Assembly (NCBI GenBank): GCA_003034855.1
Contig: PZKD01000059.1
Location: forward strand, 1-64,000
Reading direction: 5' to 3'
Length of the DNA: 64,000 nucleotides
Origin: an archaeon SCG-AAA382B04
GTDB taxonomy: Archaea > Halobacteriota > Methanonatronarchaeia > Methanonatronarchaeales > Methanonatronarchaeaceae
A model generated the notes under the pieces. The model saw only the letters and a list, made by a program, of their open reading frames with translations. It searched no databases and was not told the DNA's origin. Below, in pieces: positions 25,205-33,919 of this stretch; positions within the stretch are counted from its first letter, which is position 1, and each line of letters opens with the position of its first letter. The translations under genes were made by a program, and so were the position numbers.

Positions 25205-26060
25205 AAGTAGGCTCTGTTCTTAAGTTTTTTGTGGGGATGGGATTGAGGTTTGAAGAACTTAAAGACGAACAATGGAAGTTTGTAGAGCCTGTTCTTCCTA
25301 GTCAGCCGGAAACTGGTAGGCCAAGAGCTGACGATAGAAGAACTATCAACGGAATTCTGTACGTGCTGATAACCGGTTGCAAGTGGTCGGATATGCCTGA
25401 GAAGTACGGATCTTATGTTACAGCATGGAGGAGGTTGAAGAGATGGCAGAAAAAAGGTGTGTGGCAGGAGATAGTTGAAAGGCTGCAGGAGGAAGCATAC
25501 AGAGAAGGAGAACTCGGACTCGATAAGGCAGTAGTTGATTCAACGACGGTGGAGGCAAAAAAGGGGGACAGAAAGTAGGATATGACGGATACAAGAACAG
25601 GAAAGGATCCAAGGTTCATGCTGTAACCACGAAGGATGGCTTACCTCTATCCATAAAGGTATCAAAAGGCGATAGACATGACTCAAAGCTGTTTGAGGAG
25701 ACAGTTGAGGAGATAAGGATCAAAACAGGGGCTAGACCGAGGACAAGACCGGGAGAGATGTTGGCGGATTCAGCATACGACACAAAAAAGATAAGAGACT
25801 ATCTGAGGAACAGAAACATTAAGAGCAACATTCCAAGGAATGAGAGGAACAGAAAGAAAAAGAAGAGAGGGAGACCGACAAGGTTCGATAAAAACTCCTA
25901 CAAGGATAGAAGGTCTGTTGAAAGATTTTTCGCCTGGCTAAGAAGCTTCAAAAGAATAGCATTGAGGCATGAAAGGTTGGTCAAAGTCTTCAAAGCATTC
26001 ATCAATATAGCATGCTTCCTCATGCTATGGAGGGTTTTGAAATGAGTTCTTAAATAAATG
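25205..26060 (+). mobile_element. IS5-family insertion sequence
   Basis: A transposase of the IS5 type in two overlapping frames fills 25231-26045. The exact ends are not clear: GGCTCTGTTCTTAAG near 25210 looks like a left end, but I could not find its mirror image on the right. Estimated limits are given. The C-richer, G/A-rich coding differs from the AT-rich flanks. Confidence 0.75.
25231..26045 (+). CDS. IS5-type transposase, two frames joined by -1 frameshift
   Basis: Frame 1 (25231-25578) gives the N-terminal DNA-binding part and VVDSTTVEAKK. Frame 2 (up to 26045) continues GGQKVGYDGYKNRKGSKVHA and runs to FLMLWRVLK. The frames meet at A-AAA-AAG (25557-25563), a canonical -1 slippery heptamer, followed by a G-run. 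The joined protein of about 270 residues has the DDE set: D in VVDSTT, D in MLADSAYD, E in RRSVERFFAWL. IS elements of this group are known to use such frameshifting, so the gene is probably intact and regulated, not broken. The start is GTG at 25231 or ATG at 25237. Confidence 0.85.
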
Positions 26061-26097
26061 TTCTTGACTATAGGTAGTTAAAGTAAAGATAGATAAA

Positions 26098-26886
26098 ATG
26101 AATTTTAAAAAGAAAGATTATATTATAACTTTGTTTATAGGAATTATTTCGACAGTTTTATTAGGGTTAGTTAAGAATGGTCCTAAAATTGGGATTCCAG
26201 AAATCAAATATTACGGCTATCCCCTCTCCTGGAGAGCCACAATTACTTTTCAACCGCAAAGATTCATCATACTAAATTTCTTGATCGATTTCTTGTTTTG
26301 GGTTGCAATTTTTGGAATAGTAATATTTTTACTGAATAAGTTTGATGTTTCAATATATAATTTGTTAATGTTAGTTGCCTTAATTATCTTTTGTGGCTTT
26401 TTTATGGATATAGTGCATGAATTGGGACACGTATTATGGGGTTCAATTGCAGGAGGAGAATTGCATTTTTTTAAAATAGGTTTTTTAGAGTTTTATCCAA
26501 AAATTGAACTTACCAATAATTTTGAGCTAGGGAAAGCTTTATTATCAGGTTTTGAAACAGATTTTGGTAGAGGGATCTATCTATTAGGGGGTTCTTTGAC
26601 TACAAATCTAGTTTCATGGATATTTACTGTTTTTAGAAACAAAAATATTTTATATAGGATTTCAGGGGTATTTGGCTTGCTTGATCTCCCTCTTTATGTC
26701 TTCCTTCCTCAATTAGGCGTTAGGCACTGGGTTTTGAGGGGGGGGTTAACTCCTGAACCCCTTTTAGGGGCTAAAAAGGTTGGTGTTCCAGATGAATTGT
26801 TTTATCTCTTGGTTTTATCTTCAACTATCGCTTTGATTTATCTATATTTTTTTCGTAAAAAACCTATCTCTCTTTTATTTAATTAA
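26098..26886 (+). CDS. M50-like membrane metalloprotease
   Basis: A 262-residue protein with about six hydrophobic segments (8-24, 57-80, 86-104, 165-178, 192-206, 235-252). The zinc motif HELGH (residues 107-111, in DIVHELGHVLWGSIAGG) lies at the end of a membrane helix, as in site-2-protease-type (M50) and related membrane zincins. A second metal ligand in the usual NxxPxxxLDG box is not obvious; LTTNLVSW or GLLDLPLY may replace it, so activity is uncertain. Such enzymes cut membrane-bound regulators. It follows the IS element by 50 bp and has no recognisable partner. Confidence 0.65.
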   Translation: MNFKKKDYIITLFIGIISTVLLGLVKNGPKIGIPEIKYYGYPLSWRATITFQPQRFIILNFLIDFLFWVAIFGIVIFLLNKFDVSIYNLLMLVALIIFCGFFMDIVHELGHVLWGSIAGGELHFFKIGFLEFYPKIELTNNFELGKALLSGFETDFGRGIYLLGGSLTTNLVSWIFTVFRNKNILYRISGVFGLLDLPLYVFLPQLGVRHWVLRGGLTPEPLLGAKKVGVPDELFYLLVLSSTIALIYLYFFRKKPISLLFN

Positions 26887-26960
26887 TTCCAACTAAGAAA
26901 AGTATAATGAAGTCATAAAATATTCTTTAAAGTTTTTCTAGATATCTTAGAAATATTCCC

Positions 26961-27060
26961 TAATAAAATTCCCAAAATTTGGTCTAGTTCACTCAGAAAT
27001 GACACTCCTAAGTATATTATTATATACAGATGCCCCCCTTCACTTATAAAGAAAACACAA
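26961..27060. repeat. Diverged direct repeat, right copy
   Basis: Partner of 25024-25130: identical 19-mer TAATAAAATTCCCAAAATT at 26961-26979 and a similar TATA-containing part ending in CTTCACTTATAAAG. It lies about 110-210 bp upstream of the small membrane-protein gene at 27172, where it could serve as its promoter region. Confidence 0.5.
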
Positions 27061-27171
27061 AATAATTTAGGTTTTTTTCTATATCTCCATTATAATTATA
27101 AGCTTTTTATAATATTTTCACTTATCCCATCAAAAACGAGATTGCTTATTAACAACAAATAATAATTAACT

Positions 27172-27396
27172 ATGATCCCCTATTTAGTGGAATTAGTAGC
27201 TGGTTTAACAGAAATAGTAAGTATAAGCATAGAAGTTATTTTAAGTAATCTTTACACTATCTTGGGATTTGCTGCCATTGTTTATGTAACATGGCATATA
27301 TTATTACAGGGTTCAGTATCAGAAATTTCCCAGAGTCTCGGGAACTGGGCAATTATATTCCTTGCTTTAGCTGTCATTCTCTATTACATAAGGTAG
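27172..27396 (+). CDS. Small two-helix membrane protein
   Basis: A 74-residue, very hydrophobic protein. A first helical stretch spans residues 5-26, a second 31-47 (YTILGFAAIVYVTWHILL), and a third 58-73 (NWAIIFLALAVILYYI). Size and pattern recall small element-borne membrane proteins and also capsid proteins of spindle-shaped archaeal viruses, which are short and have two hydrophobic helices. There is no motif to decide. It lies upstream of an orphan integrase N-half, so it may be left from an older integrated element. Confidence 0.5.
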   Translation: MIPYLVELVAGLTEIVSISIEVILSNLYTILGFAAIVYVTWHILLQGSVSEISQSLGNWAIIFLALAVILYYIR

Positions 27397-27862
27397 TTTA
27401 CCTAAAAGGAATAGAAATGGAAGATGAAGAAATCTAAAGTAATGAATTTCAAAAAATCGGTATATAAGTAGAATATAAATAGGATAAATGAGAAAAGGAA
27501 AATTTTATTTATTATTTGGCTTAATGGTGATGCTTCATAACACATTTTTGAAATTTTTTAGGAATAAAAATAGAATTAAAAGATATTCAAAAAATCTACG
27601 AAAATTTCCTTAATAAAAAAATAATTGTCTTCTCTCTTATTTTATATACCAATTACCCTATTTTCATACTCCTCATACCTTGGAAATACATTTAATAACT
27701 CAATGCTTTGCACATAAACACAAGAGTTGATAAAAAAACAAAAAACCTAATTAAGAACTTAGAAGTTTAAAACATCGCTTTTATTATTTAATATAGAAAT
27801 TAAAATAAAAATTAGACACATCATATCTATTTTAATCCTTTAAGGCAAAAAAATGAAAACTT
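27397..27862. other. AT-rich spacer
   Basis: About 470 bp of very AT-rich sequence without a supported gene or repeat. It precedes the orphan integrase N-terminal fragment and presumably contains its promoter. Confidence 0.35.
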
Positions 27863-27931
27863 ATGCCCATTAAGACCCTTATTTCAAAAGTTATTAGTAT
27901 TAATAAAATTAATAATATTATTAGGATAAAG

Positions 27932-28162
27932 ATGACTGAAAGAGTTGTAACATCCATAAATATAGACGAACCTACACTTAGAAAAGCCAAATCCTTGGGC
28001 CTAAACATTAGTAAAGTAACAGAAAACGCATTAAAAATCGCTGTCTCCAATTTAGAGAATACATACAAAGATATAGATAAAGAAAAACACTTTAAGAACA
28101 GAGTGCGGGGGAGGGGATTCGAACCCCTGGACCCCTACGGGACAGCGCCCTCAAGGCCCTAA
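27932..28162 (+). pseudogene. Orphan int(N): RHH N-half of a second SSV-type integrase
   Basis: A 76-residue frame from ATG 27932 (ribosome binding site AGGATAAAG). It has the same ribbon-helix-helix start as the int(N) at 38998: VVTSINIDEPTLRKAKSLGL then NISKVTENALKIAVSNLEN. It runs into the tRNA-Leu repeat, but in a different frame (RGRGFEPLDPYGTAPSRP) from the neighbouring int(C), and stops just past it. It therefore belonged to another element using the same tRNA. An upstream ATG at 27863 would add 23 unsupported residues. It is a leftover of an older or tandem integration; it could still be expressed as a small DNA-binding protein. Confidence 0.65.
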
Positions 28163-29003
28163 AACAGCTAGAATCGAAAATAAAGTTTTTGAATTTAGTG
28201 AGAGACACATTAATGATTTTTTGGATCGGTTAAGAGCGGCTGACCGTTCAGAGATGCGAATAAATGCACTCAAAAGAACAATCACAAAATACGCAAAACA
28301 CGTAAACTTCAAAGCCAGCTTAAATAAGACAATCGATTACATAAACCAGCGACGCCAAGAAGTTAGTAACAGAACACTCGCCGACAATATACAAATGATA
28401 AAACAATTCCTAAACGAATACAACGTAAACTGGACTGAAAAAATCAATAAACCAAACGTTGGACGCAAAAGGCCAAAAAGAATTGACAAAAAAGACGTTA
28501 ATGGATTAATTGATCAATTAGAGGATGTAGATATTGATTATAAGTATTTTTATCGAGCCAAAACCGCAGTAGTATTATCCGCCGTATCAGGAATGCGTCC
28601 CTGGGAAATATATCGCCTACAATGGAACGAATTAAACGTGGACGAAAGAATAGTTGAGTTACCTGCTGAAAAAACGAAAACCAAACACGAGAGAATCGTC
28701 GTATTTAATGAGGAAGCACAAAACCACTTAACTAAACTAATGGATTTGTTTGAGGAGCAACCATTTAGCACCAAAACCATCTATTGCCTAACAAAAAAGA
28801 TGAAAAATAAACCGGATGTTAAGTTAAAGCATTGTCGTAAATATTTTAGCCAACAATGGGACCGAGAAGGCCTACCAACATCAATAAAAGAGATGTTGTT
28901 AGGTCATTTCGGAAACGTAGACTTAAGAAACTATGATCGACAAAGTGCCGAGGATCTGAAGCAAATATACGATAGAGCAGAGTTCAAACTAAACCATAAT
29001 TAA
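28155..29003 (+). CDS. int(C): catalytic half of SSV-type integrase
   Basis: The frame is open from the tRNA repeat (GGGDSNPWTPTGQRPQ read through the repeat) and continues GPKTARIENKVFEFSERHIN to the end, about 280 residues after the junction. The core-binding domain is at about 30-110. The catalytic residues are R in SGMRPWEIYRL, K in PAEKTKTKHE, the HCRKYF box, LLGHFGNVD and the Tyr in LRNYDR, all present. No start codon lies in the left part of the element; the first in-frame option is TTG at 28221. It may thus be silent until excision rejoins it with int(N) at 38998. It integrates and probably excises the element at tRNA-Leu. Confidence 0.88.
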   Translation, partial: GPKTARIENKVFEFSERHINDFLDRLRAADRSEMRINALKRTITKYAKHVNFKASLNKTIDYINQRRQEVSNRTLADNIQMIKQFLNEYNVNWTEKINKPNVGRKRPKRIDKKDVNGLIDQLEDVDIDYKYFYRAKTAVVLSAVSGMRPWEIYRLQWNELNVDERIVELPAEKTKTKHERIVVFNEEAQNHLTKLMDLFEEQPFSTKTIYCLTKKMKNKPDVKLKHCRKYFSQQWDREGLPTSIKEMLLGHFGNVDLRNYDRQSAEDLKQIYDRAEFKLNHN

Positions 29004-29073
29004 ACTAATTACTTTCACTTCACTATTGATAAGTTTTTTTATAATATAAAATAAATTATATTAAATAAATAAT

Positions 29074-29373
29074 ATGATAAACGTGATAAATATGATAACT
29101 CCATTAATAAATAACTTAATTGGAATTATAATCCAATCAATAAAATACATAATTGGGTTCTTATTAGGGGCACCAATAAAATTCCTAAAAACTGTTTTGA
29201 ACAAAGGTGAGGGAATATTTGTTTTAATATTTGCTTTTATACATCTAATTCAAGGAGAAATAGCAAAAGCAATACTTGATGTGTCTCTTCCACCACTAAC
29301 ACCAGCTAGTATAATAACAACAGTAATCTTAGGAATAATAGCATTAGGAATAAAATACGGAATAAATGTTTAA
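29074..29373 (+). CDS. Small hydrophobic protein, possible structural protein
   Basis: A 99-residue protein with hydrophobic stretches at residues 6-33 and 47-60 and a C-terminal helix 76-97 (ASIITTVILGIIALGIKYGI). The loops are short and basic. A small hydrophobic protein next to an SSV-type integrase recalls the capsid proteins of spindle-shaped archaeal viruses, but many plasmid-borne membrane proteins look the same. I see no family signature. It is 70 bp downstream of int(C) on the same strand with a TATA-rich start region (ATAATATAAAATAAATTATAT). Confidence 0.5.
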   Translation: MINVINMITPLINNLIGIIIQSIKYIIGFLLGAPIKFLKTVLNKGEGIFVLIFAFIHLIQGEIAKAILDVSLPPLTPASIITTVILGIIALGIKYGINV

Positions 29374-29428
29374 ATGCATGATAGAGCAGAGTTAAAGGTT
29401 TTGGATTAATTGAACCCTTTTTTATTAA

Positions 29429-30451
29429 TCATTTAGGGAATATTTTGGTCTTTGTGTCTCCTGAAATCTTATATATTTCTTTTAGTTTTCCTTTCAATCT
29501 ATATTTAGGGTTTTCCTTTCTTTCACCAGTATCCTTATCTTGAGTGGTTTCACCCAGTATTACTTCCATGCCCTCTTTATAACTACTTGGATTAACTGGT
29601 TGACTTGTTCCTACTAAAGTTTCCCCTTCTTCCACTTTTTCTTCGATATGTCTCTCAACACGATTTGGATACCACTGGAAAACAATTTTCTCAGGTTCTC
29701 CTTCTTCATCACGAACAAAAGTAAAGCCTTGCACGTATTTACTAATATCATGTTTTTCGTCGAATTCTTCCCGAGAAATACCTATTTCTTCAACATCACT
29801 TATCTTGAACTTATAACTAGTCCCAACATCAGTAGAAGGTTCACCTTCTCTCTCGAAAAGAGGGGTAAAACTTAATATTTCATCCTCATTATCAGAATCA
29901 GAGGATTCGAAAACTCCAACTTCAAGGGGCTTAAAATCTATTTGTGTATACCCTTCAACTTCCTCAAGAAACGAGGGTTCTCTATCAATCGGCATTAAAA
30001 TAACAGCCTCATCTCTATTAACTATCGCTTCATCCAATAGATGGCGTTTACTATCGAATACCTCGCCCGATTCTTTAACAGTTCTTTTAATTAAATCCTT
30101 GCCATCTCTACTAATATTCTCATAAAAAACTTTCTTTATTGTATTCTTGTTTGAATTAAAAGCCATTGCGAATTTAACTAATTGTGGAGCAATATGATCT
30201 AACCTATGCCTCGCCAATTCAACTTCTACTAAATAAAAAACTGGATTACTTGGATCAGAGAGATCTAATAAAAAACCATCTGGTATAGTGTTTAGGCCAT
30301 CAAATTTACTCCTTAACTTCTTTTTGAGATTAAGAAAAATAGAAGCCTCCCCAAATATCTCATCAGAATACTTCTCAAGAACATCCTCTAACTCTTCCTC
30401 ATCAGAAAAAGATTTCCTTTCATACTTAGTATCATCATGCAACAATACCAT
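29429..30451 (-). CDS. PD-(D/E)xK nuclease-like protein of unknown role
   Basis: A 340-residue acidic protein. Residues about 50-95 read KFDGLNTIPDGFLLDLSD ... FYLVEVELARHRLDHIAPQL, the Asp ... Glu-x-Glu pattern of PD-(D/E)xK-fold nucleases such as the NucS-like or DUF91 group. Here the usual Lys is replaced by Glu-Leu and an Arg follows. The C-terminal 200 residues are beta-rich and charged without known motifs. It lies in the same strand block as the restriction-modification genes, but 570 bp after them. A defence or DNA-repair function is likely in general terms only; the nuclease site may be degenerate. Confidence 0.5.
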   Translation of the reverse strand: MVLLHDDTKYERKSFSDEEELEDVLEKYSDEIFGEASIFLNLKKKLRSKFDGLNTIPDGFLLDLSDPSNPVFYLVEVELARHRLDHIAPQLVKFAMAFNSNKNTIKKVFYENISRDGKDLIKRTVKESGEVFDSKRHLLDEAIVNRDEAVILMPIDREPSFLEEVEGYTQIDFKPLEVGVFESSDSDNEDEILSFTPLFEREGEPSTDVGTSYKFKISDVEEIGISREEFDEKHDISKYVQGFTFVRDEEGEPEKIVFQWYPNRVERHIEEKVEEGETLVGTSQPVNPSSYKEGMEVILGETTQDKDTGERKENPKYRLKGKLKEIYKISGDTKTKIFPK

Positions 30452-30616
30452 AATAAAAACTAATATAAAAACAACAATCCTAAAAGCTTTCGTTAATTCA
30501 ATAATAAAATTCTTCCTCCTACCATCTCCAAATCTTTCAATTACCTCACTGAAACCAACTATTTAACGCTAAACTATATCAATCTACGAGAACCAAAGAG
30601 TAGATGGTTCTCACTA

Positions 30617-30784
30617 ATGGTTCAAGAACACCGAAGAATAACATGCCCCTACTGTAACCAAGAAATAATGGTAGAATTCCCCGATCCACACGAAATGAAG
30701 CATGCAAAGTGTAAAAAAATTGGAGCCAGATTCATCATCTCAAACATCTACGGTGAAAGATTCATCGAGTGTATGAGTTGTTAG
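30617..30784 (+). CDS. Small zinc-binding protein
   Basis: A 55-residue frame starting MVQEHRRITCPYCNQEIMVE. One CxxC knuckle at 10-13, then a second set of cysteines around HAKCKKIG and a final CMSC. Four to five cysteines and a histidine can hold one zinc ion, as in short archaeal element-borne zinc fingers. It is the only plus-strand gene between the nuclease-like gene and the methyltransferase, in a divergent position. Its role is unknown. Confidence 0.5.
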   Translation: MVQEHRRITCPYCNQEIMVEFPDPHEMKHAKCKKIGARFIISNIYGERFIECMSC

Positions 30785-31016
30785 TTATTGAGTTTGAGGC
30801 TTTTTAAAAATATATCCATTTACCCCCACATTTGGATATTACATTCCACAAAAACCACAATCCCATTCCCTGTGGTGAAAAAATTGGTTTTTCCCCAACC
30901 AGCAAAAAAAATTTGGATCAATTTTTTTGTGAAAAACTCCACACAATACTCTGAATTTCTAAATTGGCCATATCTTACTTTCCCTGTTTTCTAGTTCAAT
31001 AAAAACATTGCTAATA

Positions 31017-32321
31017 TTAAAGTTCACTTAAAGTCTTTTGATTTTCTTCTTCTCTAAACCTTTTTTTCATAATTTCTCTATACTCCTCATTCAATTCAAC
31101 CATAATTGATCTCCTACCAAGTTCCTGAGCAACTTTTCCAGTCGTTCCTGCACCTGCAAAAGGGTCCAATACTATACCATCCTTTGGACATGTGGCTTTT
31201 ATGGCCTTCCTAGGTAATTCTTTAGGAAATACAGCGAAATGAGCATCATTAAAACTAGCAGTGCTAATCTCCCACATATCACCTGGATTTTTTCCTTTAG
31301 GATGTTTTCTTACGCCTTGAAGGACATAATGTGTTTCTGTCATAATTTTGTCAAAAGTGTCATCAAATTCGAGTAATTCTTTTAATCTTTTCCAATCTTC
31401 AGGTGATGGTAAAGATCTCCCTCCTTCATCTAATCTAAACCAATGTCCAGCTGTATGGGAATAACCTAATTCATCATCAATATCCGATGTGGAGTATTTT
31501 GAATTATCCCTACACTTTCTCAAATATTTAATTACTTTCTCTTCATTAGGATCATGTTTTCTCTGCCTAGAATAATATAGTCCCTTAACAGACATTCTGG
31601 CACCAGGGGATTGCCCACGGTTTATCTCAGAAGTACCTTCAAACTTACCACTATATTCAGTTTTACCTTTTGTTTTCAATCTTTCAGGTAATTGATCGTA
31701 AATCTCTTTCTCGATTTTATAGGGAAGGGTTTCTCTATCGGTAAATTCATTAGGCAACTCTTCTAATTCTTCATCTGAAAGAACATCCTTCGGAGATGGA
31801 ATGGAATTTTTATCAGTCTGATGAGGTATTCTCACTCTATCCAAGAAAAAATTATAGCGAGGGGCAAGATAGTGATTTTTATCGTCCTTAACTAAAAAGA
31901 AAATTGGCTCCCAAGTGTTAGTAAATCTATCCTTTATTGATGTAGGCATATGATTCGTTTTATACCATACGATTTTATTTCTCAAAGCCCAACCTTGTTC
32001 TTTCATCTCATAAATCAGCCTAGAAGGGACCATCTGTAAATCTTTTTCTACATATTTATCTCCAATATTTAAGAAAAAAGACCCATCATCATCGAGAACA
32101 TGATGTAATTGTTTAGTTACTTCCAACATGTTTGAAATATAATCTTTAGGTGAACTTTCCTGTCCAATCTGATTAGAGTCTCCATATTCTCTTTGTTGCC
32201 AGTAAGGAGGGGAAGTAACTACTGTATCAATACATCCCTCAGGTAGCTTTTCTAATTCTTCCCGAGCATCTCCAATAATTATTTTAGGATAAGTTGAGTT
32301 TGGAATAACTTTGTCCTTCAT
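31017..32321 (-). CDS. Type II DNA methyltransferase, beta class (probably N4-cytosine)
   Basis: A 434-residue methyltransferase. The catalytic motif TSPPYWQQREYGD is near residue 35 and the SAM-binding motif VLDPFAGAGTTGKVA near 385, with the target-recognition region between them. This order (IV-TRD-I) defines the beta class, and SPPY is typical of N4-cytosine enzymes, though N6-adenine members exist. A good ribosome binding site (GGAGGGTGATAAA) precedes the ATG. It lies 58 bp after the restriction enzyme gene and protects the element's sites from it. It is larger than typical stand-alone enzymes of this class, with an inserted charged region at about 150-330. Confidence 0.9.
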   Translation of the reverse strand: MKDKVIPNSTYPKIIIGDAREELEKLPEGCIDTVVTSPPYWQQREYGDSNQIGQESSPKDYISNMLEVTKQLHHVLDDDGSFFLNIGDKYVEKDLQMVPSRLIYEMKEQGWALRNKIVWYKTNHMPTSIKDRFTNTWEPIFFLVKDDKNHYLAPRYNFFLDRVRIPHQTDKNSIPSPKDVLSDEELEELPNEFTDRETLPYKIEKEIYDQLPERLKTKGKTEYSGKFEGTSEINRGQSPGARMSVKGLYYSRQRKHDPNEEKVIKYLRKCRDNSKYSTSDIDDELGYSHTAGHWFRLDEGGRSLPSPEDWKRLKELLEFDDTFDKIMTETHYVLQGVRKHPKGKNPGDMWEISTASFNDAHFAVFPKELPRKAIKATCPKDGIVLDPFAGAGTTGKVAQELGRRSIMVELNEEYREIMKKRFREEENQKTLSEL

Positions 32322-32379
32322 TTTATCACCCTCCAGCTTTTTATCTTTCTTTGGAAATGATTGCTAATAAAAGATTCCT

Positions 32380-33168
32380 CTAGCTAAAATTATCTAAACT
32401 TCCTTCCAAATCAAAATCTGGATGATTAATTAAATCTTCATCTTCAAGATTAAGAATGTCATTTTTCGGAAGTTCATCTTCATAATCTTCATTGTAATAA
32501 AGGAACCTCACTCTAAAATCGTCTTCATCAAGTTTTTCAAAATATGGATTCTTCGAGAATTTATATCGGAAACTTTCATTTTTGGTTTTCCCAGCTTTAA
32601 CTATCTTATTTCCATAAACATCAAAAAGTTGACCATTAGGAACAGAAACAAGTATTACATCAATTATGTCATATGTCTTATGATCATATATAATTTGAAG
32701 CGCATATGTCAAGCAAGGTTTTTTATTTCCTTCTAATTCATAATAATGTGGTAAATGAGGTTCAGCATCTATATCAGTTCCTGAATAAGACCTAGAAGGA
32801 TTATAAGAAGTTTGATTATGGCCTAACGGGACTTCCCCCCCATAATCAGAAGTATTAGATATTCTAGCTGTTTTAACTTCAATGTGAATAAATGCCTCAT
32901 GTGATTCAAAAAATAAATCGGAACCAATTGGTGCAGAATTTGGTCTCCAATCCTGTGGTGAAAGATAGAAAAAAACTCTCTCAGCACCCCTAGCCAAATC
33001 AGAAGTCTTTTTATCAGCTCTATCAAAATATTGCCACCATTCGTCCTTAATTTTATCCTTAGAAGTTAGATACTTCCCCATTAAATTTTCTGCTTCAAAC
33101 ATAGAGAAATATATTTCATCAAAATATCTTTTTTCAAATTGTTCAATCTCCTTATCAGTCAAACTCAT
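32380..33168 (-). CDS. Type II restriction endonuclease (PD-(D/E)xK)
   Basis: A 262-residue protein directly upstream of the methyltransferase in one operon. Residues about 85-105 read PIGSDLFFESHEAFIHIEVKTA, the Asp ... Glu-x-Lys catalytic core of a PD-(D/E)xK nuclease. The rest shows no known recognition domain. Size and position match a type II restriction partner. Together they form a complete restriction-modification system carried by the integrated element, which may stabilise the element in its host by killing cells that lose it. The recognition sequence cannot be read from the protein. Confidence 0.75.
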   Translation of the reverse strand: MSLTDKEIEQFEKRYFDEIYFSMFEAENLMGKYLTSKDKIKDEWWQYFDRADKKTSDLARGAERVFFYLSPQDWRPNSAPIGSDLFFESHEAFIHIEVKTARISNTSDYGGEVPLGHNQTSYNPSRSYSGTDIDAEPHLPHYYELEGNKKPCLTYALQIIYDHKTYDIIDVILVSVPNGQLFDVYGNKIVKAGKTKNESFRYKFSKNPYFEKLDEDDFRVRFLYYNEDYEDELPKNDILNLEDEDLINHPDFDLEGSLDNFS

Positions 33169-33309
33169 ATTAAAATTTTTATTTCAACAATCCTTAGCTT
33201 TTTTGGAGCTACATCCAACCTATCTCTATATACCTATATCCACCTAATTCAGAACTAATTAAATGAAAAACTAAAAAGATCCATGATGTAAAACCATACC
33301 CACTTCCCC

Positions 33310-33711
33310 TCACTTATGTTCCCTATACTTCTTCTCATCAACTTCTTTCCCTTTAATACTCATAAACCGACCAGGGTTCCAAAAAACAGATTCCCAAACA
33401 CTCCTAGGAAGAACCTCTTTAACATAATAAAGATAACACAGCTTCTCCCACCCATGCTTCTTTAATCTATAAATGCCCTCTTCTAATCTCTCAACATCAC
33501 CACTCCTAACTAACTTAGTTAAATAATACGCAACCGGATTACAGCTGTCCCTGATCCTGCCGAAGTGATTCGAGTATTCCATTCTCAACTTATAAATACC
33601 TACTCGCTCATACCACCCAACAAACGCAAGAACACAATGCTTTTTCGATAAATCAGTATCCTCAACCAACCTCGATAAATCCTTATTCATTGAACCACTC
33701 CATAAACTCAT
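33310..33711 (-). CDS. Hypothetical wHTH-like protein
   Basis: About 133 residues; I use the in-frame ATG at 33711 (MSLWSGSMNKDLSR), though ATGs at 33729 or 33690 are also possible. The middle part (VGIYKLRMEYSNHFGRIRDS ... LVRSGDVERLEEGIYRLKKHG) fits a winged helix with the wing strand EGIYRL. A C-terminal extension is rich in aromatic and basic residues. No family is recognised. It may regulate the element's genes. It stands alone between the restriction operon and another unknown gene, with spacers of 150-210 bp on both sides. Confidence 0.5.
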   Translation of the reverse strand: MSLWSGSMNKDLSRLVEDTDLSKKHCVLAFVGWYERVGIYKLRMEYSNHFGRIRDSCNPVAYYLTKLVRSGDVERLEEGIYRLKKHGWEKLCYLYYVKEVLPRSVWESVFWNPGRFMSIKGKEVDEKKYREHK

Positions 33712-33919
33712 ACCAAACAACACAAACAAAGAGGGTTTCTAGCCCTAGATGAGGTGTAGAAAACACCAAATCAAAAATCAACCAATTTAAGCTAGAGCAA
33801 AAATCCCAAATCCCATATAAAAACCTAATTTTAAAAAAATAAATAATTTATGAATAGTAATTAGAGATATAAATTGTTCAAGGACATTAGAAAATGCTAA
33901 AACAAAGAGATGTAGTTTA

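Noticed and set aside
25205-26060. Terminal inverted repeats of the IS5-type element
   Set aside because: GGCTCTGTTCTTAAG at the left has no convincing complement at the right end, so I give only approximate limits.
28104-28154. tRNA-like sequence at the left end of the 11-kb element
   Set aside because: Only the 3' part of tRNA-Leu is present; it is the attachment-site copy, not a gene.
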